A program made the position numbers and the translations under genes. From Deltaproteobacteria bacterium (GTDB taxonomy: Bacteria; Myxococcota_A; Polyangia; JAAYKL01), in NCBI GenBank assembly GCA_016935665.1, contig JAFGQN010000122.1, forward strand, positions 1-40,057: 40,057 nt of DNA, in the 5' to 3' direction. This document shows, piece by piece, positions 34,649 through 40,057 of this stretch. The notes below the pieces were generated by a model, which worked only from the letters and a program-made list of their open reading frames with translations, did not search any database and was not told the DNA's origin. Every line of letters starts with the position of its first letter. The stretch's first letter is position 1.

Positions 34649-35092
34649 ATGACCTATCGTATAGCCATAGCCTGTGACCACGGTGGCGTGGAGCTGAAAT
34701 CAGTCGTTAAAGCGTTTCTGGCAGATCGTCATATAGAAGTAATTGATCTGGGAACCAACGACACAGTATCTGTGGATTACACAGATTATGCTCACGCCCT
34801 GGCAGAATTCGTCCTGGCCAATGCAAATACGCTGGGCATTCTGATTTGCGGAACGGGAATCGGCATGAGCCTTGCGGCCAATCGGCACTCCGGAATCAGA
34901 GCAGCGTTATGCACCGACACGTACATGGCTCAAAAGGCCAGAGAGCACAATGACGCCAATGTACTGTGTCTGGGCGGACGTGTTACAGGTCCTGGTCTTG
35001 CGGAGCATATCGTTGATACTTTCGTCAAAACAGAGTTTTTGGGCGGTCGACACCTTCGTCGCATCAATCAACTCGATGCTGCGAAACAATGA
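34649..35092 (+). CDS. rpiB: Ribose-5-phosphate isomerase B
   Basis: Interconverts ribose 5-phosphate and ribulose 5-phosphate in the pentose phosphate pathway. 147 residues, standard for RpiB. CDHGG near residue 9, the catalytic Cys region ICGTGIGMSLAANR and the NVLCLGGR motif are present. It starts six bases after fabF and overlaps nrdR by four bases (ATGA), which suggests translational coupling. The fabF-rpiB-nrdR-ribD order is shared with other Myxococcota as far as I recall. Confidence 0.95.
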   Translation: MTYRIAIACDHGGVELKSVVKAFLADRHIEVIDLGTNDTVSVDYTDYAHALAEFVLANANTLGILICGTGIGMSLAANRHSGIRAALCTDTYMAQKAREHNDANVLCLGGRVTGPGLAEHIVDTFVKTEFLGGRHLRRINQLDAAKQ

Positions 35093-35550
35093 AGTGTCCC
35101 GTCTGTGCAGAACAGGACACGCGCGTCATTGACTCTCGAACCATAAAAGACGGTTTCGAAATCCGACGACGCCGGTCCTGTGATGCATGCAGCCATCGTT
35201 TTACAACATATGAACGTTCTGAAGGCGCTTTTCCCATGGTTGTGAAAAAAGATGGCCGTCGCGAACAGTGGGATACGGACAAACTGTTGTTAGGCGTATC
35301 CAAGGCATGCGATAAACGTCCAATTTCGGTCAAACAAATCAAACAATTGGTTGATGATGTGGGTAAAGACATTGGAAGTTTAACCCTCGAAGAAATCCCT
35401 GCTGAAGAAATCGGCGAATATGTGATGAAAAGACTGCGGGAACTGGATGAAGTGGCGTATGTCCGCTTCGCCAGTGTTTACCGCTCGTTCAAGGATATCG
35501 ACGAATTCATGGAGGAGCTCTCCTCTCTGGTAAAAAAAAGAGGCAGCTAA
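35089..35550 (+). CDS. nrdR: Transcriptional repressor NrdR
   Basis: ATP/dATP-sensing repressor of ribonucleotide reductase genes. 153 residues, full length. The N-terminal zinc ribbon has CPVC and CDAC pairs, with the basic RRRRSCDAC-HRFTTYER stretch for DNA binding. The ATP-cone spans about 48-140 (VVKKDGRREQWD, EIGEYVMKRLRELDEVAYVRFASVYR). No nrd gene or NrdR box was found in the window. Starts inside the last four bases of rpiB; ribD follows after 27 bases. Confidence 0.96.
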   Translation: MKCPVCAEQDTRVIDSRTIKDGFEIRRRRSCDACSHRFTTYERSEGAFPMVVKKDGRREQWDTDKLLLGVSKACDKRPISVKQIKQLVDDVGKDIGSLTLEEIPAEEIGEYVMKRLRELDEVAYVRFASVYRSFKDIDEFMEELSSLVKKRGS

Positions 35551-35577
35551 ACCGGTTTTAAAAAAGGGGGCGTTGCG

Positions 35578-36699
35578 ATGAAACCAGCGAAAGACGATGC
35601 CGCGTATATGCGTCTGGCACTGAATCTCGCCAGGAAAAGTCGTCCCAATCCAAATCCTCGCGTCGGCTCAGTGATTGTCAAAAACAACCGGGTGATCGGA
35701 CAGGGGTATCATCATTCCCCCGGCATGCCCCACGCAGAAATAGAAGCGCTGAATGATGCCAGACAATCGGGCGAAGATGTTGAAGGTGCAACAATCTATG
35801 TCACACTGGAACCATGCTGCCATTATGGTCGCACCGGACCCTGCTGTGTGGCGGTGCACGAATCTGGCATCAGACGCGTCGTAGTGGGCATGCAGGACCC
35901 GGATACGTTGGTCGCAGGTAAAGGGATAGAATCACTTCGTCAAAATGGTCATGATGTGGAAGTGGGGGTACTGGAGACGGAGTGCCGACAACTGCTGGAC
36001 ACGTACATTCAACATCGTCATTTGGGACGCCCGCTTTTCCACCTTAAAGCCGCCATTAGCATGGACGGCTACGTTGCCACCAAAAGTGGTGATTCAAAAT
36101 GGATTACCGGGCCTTTGTCCAGAACAAAAGCGCATGAATTGCGGGCATCTCATGATGCTATCCTTGTGGGAATAGGAACGGTGCTGGCCGATAATCCAAC
36201 ACTGAACGTTCGCCATCTTCAAGGTGATAATCCCACTCGTGTGGTTCTGGATTCATGGCTGAGGATTCCGGATACTTGCAATCTTCTGCAAACGCCAAAC
36301 GAATCCAATGTAGTTCTTATACACGGGCCCAAAGCACCGGAACACCGAATCAGTACTCTCAGCCAACGCAAAAACATCCAACTCATCGAATGCCCAACAG
36401 TGAATGCTGTCCTTGATTTAAAAGGTGTCTCAACAATTATGAATAGTCTTGGATTTCTGAGCGTACTGGTGGAAGGTGGCAGTCTGGTCCACGGGAGTTT
36501 TATCCATCACCGTTATGCAGACAGATTGTCTCTTTTTATCGCCCCCAAAATAATCGGGGAAGGGATTCCCTGGGCGACGCTTCCCGGCGTGGATACTGTA
36601 AGTAATTCGGTCACTCTTTCGTACAAAAGTATTCGGACAACATCTCTCGAATGCGACACACTTATCGAAGGGACTTTCGAGTATCCAAACACTAAATAG
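35578..36699 (+). CDS. ribD: Riboflavin biosynthesis deaminase/reductase
   Basis: Bifunctional: deaminates then reduces the early pyrimidine intermediate of riboflavin synthesis. 373 residues, ordinary for the fused enzyme. Deaminase zinc site: HAEIEAL and LEPCCHYGRTGPC. Reductase domain from about 150: KAAISMDGYVATKSGDSKWITG, GIGTVLADNPTLNVR, VEGGSLVHGSFI. The ribosome site is a G-rich GGGGG-like run before the ATG. No FMN riboswitch was seen, which fits an internal operon position. Other rib genes are not in the window; this ends the plus-strand operon. Confidence 0.95.
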   Translation: MKPAKDDAAYMRLALNLARKSRPNPNPRVGSVIVKNNRVIGQGYHHSPGMPHAEIEALNDARQSGEDVEGATIYVTLEPCCHYGRTGPCCVAVHESGIRRVVVGMQDPDTLVAGKGIESLRQNGHDVEVGVLETECRQLLDTYIQHRHLGRPLFHLKAAISMDGYVATKSGDSKWITGPLSRTKAHELRASHDAILVGIGTVLADNPTLNVRHLQGDNPTRVVLDSWLRIPDTCNLLQTPNESNVVLIHGPKAPEHRISTLSQRKNIQLIECPTVNAVLDLKGVSTIMNSLGFLSVLVEGGSLVHGSFIHHRYADRLSLFIAPKIIGEGIPWATLPGVDTVSNSVTLSYKSIRTTSLECDTLIEGTFEYPNTK

Positions 36700-36762
36700 C
36701 TGAATTTATTGATGCGGACATATCTGAAACCGGGAGAATTTCAATCATTCACGCGAATAAAG

Positions 36763-36797
36763 AGGTCACCATTACATGACGTTATTTGAGACCTTTT
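36763..36797. terminator. Possible bidirectional terminator between ribD and the sigma-4-like gene
   Basis: AGGTC and GACCT pair across a 22-base loop, followed on the plus strand by TTTT and on the minus strand by CTTTATT. The convergent genes on either side would need such a site, but the loop is long and the stem short, so the call is weak. Confidence 0.25.
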
Positions 36798-36846
36798 GAG
36801 GGACAAACCACTTTGGCGAACCGAAGAAGCAGTTGTCCCCAGATCA

Positions 36847-37323
36847 CTATTTCTCGTCTACATAAAATCCATACAGATCTGTTCCGTGTTCTTCGTCCAC
36901 ATGTGCCAATCGACTCAACCCGGACATCTCCAACTGACGAACTCTCTCACGCGTCAGATTCATAATTACCCCCACTTCCTCCAGCGTAACTCCGCCTCTC
37001 CTGGATACATCCAGCGCACAGGTTTCCTCCATTTCCCACACTTCCACATCAGGGAAATTCAATTTGATGGAACCGGTTTCGGGATTTACATCCAAATACA
37101 GATGATATTTACAGCTCACAAACGGACAGGGACGCTCAGTGCTGGCACAATCCGCACGACAGGAAGGCTTCTCGTAATCCATCTCGGGATATAGCATTCG
37201 ACCAACACGAATCTGTTCCTTTGTGATTTTCTTTATTGGAATCGTTCTCGCTCGAATAGAACGCTTACGCCTGGTACTTCTTTTTTCCTGTTTATCTTCC
37301 TGTTTTCTTACTAAATCTGCCAT
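36847..37323 (-). CDS. Sigma-region-4-like DNA-binding protein
   Basis: 158 residues. The basic N-terminus (1-35, rich in Lys/Arg) is followed by a Cys-rich segment (C55, C59, C66, C71; motif [16 protein letters not shown]) and a helix-turn-helix at about 110-132 ([21 protein letters not shown]) like region 4 of sigma-70 factors, which reads the -35 element. Region 2 is absent, so it cannot act as a sigma alone. A family of this kind is, as far as I recall, common in Myxococcota. Downstream of the MerR-like gene by 65 bases on the same strand; perhaps co-transcribed. Function not established. Confidence 0.85.
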   Translation of the reverse strand: MADLVRKQEDKQEKRSTRRKRSIRARTIPIKKITKEQIRVGRMLYPEMDYEKPSCRADCASTERPCPFVSCKYHLYLDVNPETGSIKLNFPDVEVWEMEETCALDVSRRGGVTLEEVGVIMNLTRERVRQLEMSGLSRLAHVDEEHGTDLYGFYVDEK

Positions 37324-37388
37324 TTTTTCCTCCCGGTTGAATTTGCCGTTTTACATGCCGCCACGCACGTATGTCATACGAGCCATCA

Positions 37389-37937
37389 CTACACTGCATC
37401 TCTTGCAATGTGCGCCCTTTCTCTTATCTGTCGCACAGTCGTTTCCAATTGACTTATCAACGATTTGGCAGTTTCTTTCGCCTCGTCCAACTGCCGGGTA
37501 ATCGTTGACGAAATCAATCCCTCCTGTGCCGCCGCCTGAGAGCTTTGTTCCAGCTTGTTCAGTATTGTATCCAACAGCTGTTTCAGCTCTTCCATTTCGC
37601 CATCTACAAATGCAAACTGATTCTGAATTTCCTCAATGGTATAATCCATCGACATCAGTCTTTTAATTTCGTTTATCTGACGTACCGTACTAACGGGATA
37701 AATCCCCCTCGATCCTTTATGCTTCCCTTTCTGGCCAACGCGTTGGCTGCGAGGAAGCAATCCCTGTTGCACATACTTTCTCAATGTCGCCTCAGAAAAT
37801 TTGATACCGCGTGTGCTGAATACATTCACTATCTCGGCAGATGTCATTCCGCCCGGATATTTGGACTCGAAGTCATCGACTTCTCTTGACGTCAACAAAT
37901 TACTTCTACGCAGTTCTGTTTCCTGAGCATATACCAT
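37389..37937 (-). CDS. MerR-like winged-helix transcriptional regulator
   Basis: 182 residues. DNA-binding segment about 25-115: SEATLRKYVQQGLLPRSQRVGQKGKHKGSRGIYPVSTVRQINEIKRLM, with the helix-turn-helix and wing pattern of MerR. A coiled coil follows (about 120-170: GEMEELKQLLDTILNKLEQ, LISQLETTVRQI) for dimerisation, but no ligand- or metal-binding Cys. The ATG at 37937 is preceded by GGAAATCATTTA, a weak ribosome site. The promoter and an inverted repeat lie upstream (37960-38011), suggesting self-regulation. It pairs with the sigma-4-like gene. Confidence 0.82.
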   Translation of the reverse strand: MVYAQETELRRSNLLTSREVDDFESKYPGGMTSAEIVNVFSTRGIKFSEATLRKYVQQGLLPRSQRVGQKGKHKGSRGIYPVSTVRQINEIKRLMSMDYTIEEIQNQFAFVDGEMEELKQLLDTILNKLEQSSQAAAQEGLISSTITRQLDEAKETAKSLISQLETTVRQIRERAHIARDAV

Positions 37938-37959
37938 TAAATGATTTCCATTTAAAAGT

Positions 37960-37978
37960 TAGCATTTCTTGAGTGCTA
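37960..37978 (-). promoter_or_regulatory. Inverted repeat, possible operator in the MerR-like gene leader
   Basis: TAGCA and TGCTA separated by nine bases, at the expected transcription start just downstream of the -10 box. It lies where a self-repressing regulator would bind. It resembles half a CIRCE element, but the spacing is wrong. Confidence 0.35.
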
Positions 37979-37981
37979 CAT

Positions 37982-38011
37982 AATATATTCTACTGAATAT
38001 AATCTTGTCAA
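37982..38011 (-). promoter_or_regulatory. Sigma-70-type promoter of the MerR-like gene
   Basis: On the minus strand TTGACA (38006-38011) and TATATT (37982-37987) are 18 bases apart; -35 matches fully and -10 at five of six positions. The start codon is about 45 bases downstream. The match is good for a by-eye call. Confidence 0.6.
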
Positions 38012-38278
38012 GCGAAAAAAATCAATCCAACGGATTGGTTGTCATCCTCTATCAATCACCTATCATCCGACTTAACATATTGAAATAACGTTGTTATCTG
38101 GAAATTCAAACGCGATAATCCAAGACGATTCGCAGAAAAAAAGACCTCCATTTTATCCAACAAAACGGTAAAAAGACCATGTAAATACAATTTATTTATC
38201 GCATTTCGTTCACAAAGATTATGGGATATCTCAATATCCGGGGGTTTGAGGAAAACAAAATTTGGCAGGAAAGGAGGC

Positions 38279-39136
38279 TTACTGGTCTAAAATATCTGCC
38301 AACAATTGCTCTGCTATGGGGCGCCATCGAATGCTTTCGTCGCCCCATAGCCCTTCAATAGGGGCCTCCATCACCATATTGAGTTCCCCTTTGGCCTGCT
38401 CAGGCATATCGTCTGCAATGAATACCTCTGCCAAGGTCAGATGATTCATAGGGTAATCCGAAATCTCGAGTGCACGTCTGGCATACTCGAAAGCTAAATC
38501 AATGTCTCCCACACTGGTTGGCCAGGATGGCGCCTTTGCATACAACATCGCCAAAAGCCTGAGTGGTGCAGCGTTCTCAAACGCCGGATCAATCGCTGCT
38601 GCTTTCTGGCCCAAATCGCGCACCTCTTTGACCAACTTTAATGCGGCGAGCCCGCGCCCCCCCTTTTCCGCCCGTCGTCCTTTCAGAACAGCTGCGAAGT
38701 AATACCCTTCCACACAGGAATCACAGTCAGTCATGGCGGCGTTGGCCATGGATTCTCCAGCTGTTATCCAACGCATCTGAACGTCGACATCGGGATGATT
38801 TTCTGACAAAAAGAACATGGTTTTCGCCGCACGCCAATGTATTTCGAACAGCGACATGGCTGAGGCACCATCCGACACGCGACGCTCTAGAACAAGATAG
38901 TCATTCAGAGCCTCCTCCAACATGCTTACCGATTCATGGGCACGACAATGAGCATTCGCGTTTTCGAACAGTTGATCGTCTGACAGATATGTTGATTCTA
39001 TCGCTGAAAGTACCGGTGTTTCAATCGAAACGGCAATCGGCGGTTTACTGGCGCAACCGACCTGAAGCGCAACACAAAACAATGAAAGGTGAAATACAGT
39101 AGGATCCCTAAAAGATTTTAATGAGGAGAAAATCAA
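38279..39136 (-). CDS. TatT/TPR-like lipoprotein
   Basis: 285 residues. The frame starts at TTG (39136) with no clear ribosome site; it may be translated by coupling with rplS, which ends five bases upstream. A signal sequence ends LQVGC (Cys28), a fair lipobox. The remainder is helical with TPR-like features and resembles the TatT (TRAP-transporter T-component) group: CVEGYYFAAVLKGR, GLAALKLVKEV, APLRLLAMLYAKAPSWPTSVGD, AFEYARRALEIS, LTLAEVFIADD. TatT proteins are trimeric periplasmic lipoproteins; no TRAP genes are nearby. A product in the ribosomal-protein operon is unexpected. Confidence 0.75.
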   Translation of the reverse strand: MIFSSLKSFRDPTVFHLSLFCVALQVGCASKPPIAVSIETPVLSAIESTYLSDDQLFENANAHCRAHESVSMLEEALNDYLVLERRVSDGASAMSLFEIHWRAAKTMFFLSENHPDVDVQMRWITAGESMANAAMTDCDSCVEGYYFAAVLKGRRAEKGGRGLAALKLVKEVRDLGQKAAAIDPAFENAAPLRLLAMLYAKAPSWPTSVGDIDLAFEYARRALEISDYPMNHLTLAEVFIADDMPEQAKGELNMVMEAPIEGLWGDESIRWRPIAEQLLADILDQ

Positions 39137-39141
39137 TAGGC

Positions 39142-39504
39142 TTATGCTTTGCCACGCTCACGAATACGGGCTGATTTGCCGCTACGCTCACGCAGGTATT
39201 GCAGACGCGCCTGACGAACCTTACCTCTTGCTTTGATTTCCAGCTTGTCAATCCGAGGGGAGTGAAGCGGAAAAACACGCTCAACACCAATACCGTTCGA
39301 CACCTTGCGAACTGTAAACGTGCTGCGCAGGCCGCCATTGTGACGTTGAATGCATACACCTTCGAAAAGCTGAATACGCTCTTTTTCGCCCTCACGAATT
39401 TTGTAGTGTACTCCCACGGTATCACCAGTCTGAAAATCCGGCAGAGGGTTAATGCGGAGTTGTTCTTGTTCAATTTCGTACAGTTTTTTTACGGTTCCAC
39501 TCAT
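39142..39504 (-). CDS. rplS: 50S ribosomal protein L19
   Basis: 120 residues, standard length. AAAGGA about 11 bases before ATG. Family motifs: [72 protein letters not shown]19 lies at the 30S-50S interface. In many bacteria rplS ends the rpsP-rimM-trmD operon; here those genes are not adjacent, and it has its own promoter (39553-39580). The TatT-like lipoprotein gene follows after five bases. Confidence 0.96.
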   Translation of the reverse strand: MSGTVKKLYEIEQEQLRINPLPDFQTGDTVGVHYKIREGEKERIQLFEGVCIQRHNGGLRSTFTVRKVSNGIGVERVFPLHSPRIDKLEIKARGKVRQARLQYLRERSGKSARIRERGKA

Positions 39505-39552
39505 GACCGATATCCTTTATTTTAAAATTACAGTTCCTCAAAAGGCTGTGGC

Positions 39553-39580
39553 ATTATGCGCAATCTGTTGCTCATGTCAA
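39553..39580 (-). promoter_or_regulatory. Promoter of rplS
   Basis: On the minus strand TTGACA (39575-39580), 16-base spacer, then CATAAT (39553-39558), a five-of-six -10. The rplS ATG is about 49 bases further. Position and consensus support it. Confidence 0.7.
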
Positions 39581-39594
39581 CCGCACTTTGCATA

Positions 39595-39814
39595 TTATTT
39601 TGCAATAATCAATCTTTTTATGTGCGCCGAACCGAATACGGCAATACCGGCAGCCTGTTTTAGGGTGCCAACTGTCTTCCCACGCGCAATTGCCCCATGA
39701 ATGACACTCAGACGGGCATTATTGATTGCGATTTGTTCGTAATGGATTGTCTCACGTAAATTTCCTGGTCCAGCGAAATCGTACTTTGTTTTTTTTATAT
39801 ATTCGATAAATCAC
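39595..39814 (-). pseudogene. Possible small gene broken at an A8 run
   Basis: A GTG (39814) follows AGGAG closely and opens MIYRIYKK, then a run of eight A (39789-39796) shifts the frame to an early stop. With seven A the frame stays open to TAA at 39595-39597, giving 72 residues ending GSAHIKRLIIAK. The length is one over a multiple of three, which fits a single extra base. The stop abuts the rplS promoter. I do not recognise the product, and chance is not excluded, as there is no homology evidence. Confidence 0.3.
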
Positions 39815-39823
39815 ACTCCTTAT

Positions 39824-39847
39824 ATTAATCCCATTATTAATCCCATT
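39824..39847. repeat. Perfect 12-bp tandem duplication
   Basis: ATTAATCCCATT occurs twice head to tail between tRNA-Pro and the possible small gene, just upstream of the latter's AGGAG site. Its role, if any, is unknown; it may be a replication-slippage duplication. Confidence 0.75.
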
Positions 39848-39909
39848 AAACATTTTGGAATTACTGGAAATACGTGGTTCATTCTCGCCACAGGTTAAGA
39901 CATGAATGT

Positions 39910-39965
39910 AAAAAAAACAAAAAAAAAAAAAGACTCTTGCATCCAGAACAAAATGAACGTAAATT
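39910..39965 (+). promoter_or_regulatory. tRNA-Pro promoter with A-tract UP element
   Basis: TTGCAT (39937-39942), 17 bases, then TAAATT (39960-39965); the tRNA begins 12 bases later, after a GC-rich discriminator (GCGCC). Directly upstream lies A8-C-A13 (39910-39931), the place and composition of a strong UP element. The arrangement suits a stable RNA gene. Confidence 0.5.
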
Positions 39966-39977
39966 GCGCCTGCTTTT

Positions 39978-40054
39978 CGGGGTGTAGCGCAGTCTGGTAG
40001 CGCGCCAGCTTTGGGAGCTGGATGTCGAAGGTTCGAATCCTTTCGCCCCGACCA
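39978..40054 (+). tRNA. tRNA-Pro (UGG anticodon)
   Basis: 77 bases folding as a complete cloverleaf: acceptor stem CGGGGTG with CGCCCCG (one G-T pair), anticodon stem CCAGC/GCTGG, loop TTTGGGA giving anticodon TGG (40012-40014), T stem GAAGG/CCTTT with loop TTCGAAT, and an encoded CCA end. It reads CCA and by wobble CCG and other proline codons. It appears intact. Confidence 0.95.
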
Positions 40055-40057
40055 GTA

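Larger units (their letters stand above)
37938..38278. other. AT-rich intergenic region upstream of the MerR-like gene
   Basis: About 340 bases between the 5' end of the MerR-like gene and the 3' end of the TatT-like gene. It carries the MerR-like gene's promoter and inverted repeat, plus two short palindromes: ATAAC GTT GTTAT at about 38087-38099 and GGATAT TGAG ATATCC (38224-38239). The latter lies about 40 bases after the TatT-like stop and lacks a T run. No other gene is seen. Confidence 0.5.

Noticed and set aside
37960-37979. CIRCE (HrcA) element
   Set aside because: The right half resembles GAGTGCTAA, but the two half-sites are about six bases too close for CIRCE, and no chaperone gene follows.
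39452-39700. 82-codon plus-strand frame across the rplS 5' end
   Set aside because: Antisense to rplS and its promoter; Cys-rich composition without domain.

Overview
The window looks like a chromosome segment of a Gram-negative, predatory- or surface-living deltaproteobacterium in the broad sense, most likely Myxococcota or a relative such as the Bradymonadia. The evidence is: (i) a run of yceD-rpmF-fabH-fabD-acpP-fabF-rpiB-nrdR-ribD, an order seen in Myxococcota; (ii) a eukaryote-like Ser/Thr kinase with a PEGA domain; (iii) a sigma-region-4-like DNA-binding protein next to a MerR-like regulator; (iv) many lipoproteins whose lipobox is followed by Ser/Asp/Thr-rich linkers; (v) an LptE-like lipoprotein, implying an outer membrane. 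Base composition looks close to 50% GC by eye (not computed). No transposon, phage, CRISPR array or rRNA was seen.

Region 1 (about 0.28-10.5 kb, minus strand) is a surface block: a 1331-residue lipoprotein alternating jelly-roll (choice-of-anchor J/MAM-like) and PKD domains, an FGE-sulfatase-fold lipoprotein with an eight-residue Ser-Asp repeat linker, and a 1364-residue lipoprotein with FecR-like, VIT, VWA and TPR regions. Region 2 (10.7-18.8 kb) has a plus-strand hybrid histidine kinase split by a ten-G run, facing minus-strand lipoproteins, a small beta-barrel-like protein, a YkgJ-type cysteine-cluster protein and two conserved proteins of unknown function.

Region 3 (19.0-29.8 kb, minus strand) runs from thiL through a Ser/Thr kinase (also split by a one-base frameshift), a secreted ankyrin protein, an LptE-like lipoprotein, a GGDEF-EAL protein with a cysteine-rich sensor region, a DUF362 ferredoxin-like protein, an HD-GYP protein with a degenerate receiver, a TPR membrane protein and a second FGE-fold lipoprotein. 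Several of these overlap or abut, so parts are co-transcribed. It joins phosphorylation signalling, cyclic-di-GMP turnover and the cell envelope.

Region 4 (30.2-36.7 kb, plus strand) is the housekeeping lipid/ribosome/riboflavin block. plsX and fabG are missing from their usual places, and a near-perfect sigma-54 (-24/-12) promoter lies just before fabH. Region 5 (36.8-40.06 kb) holds the sigma-4-like and MerR-like regulators, a TatT/TPR-like lipoprotein 5 bp downstream of rplS, a possible small broken gene, and tRNA-Pro(UGG) with an A-tract UP-element-like promoter.

Three reading frames (histidine kinase, Ser/Thr kinase, small gene before rplS) are each broken by one base at a homopolymer. 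This may be assembly error, phase variation or slippage. I did not find a clearly new multi-gene system. The best leads are the kinase-ankyrin-LptE cassette, the G10 tract, and sigma-54 control of fatty acid synthesis.
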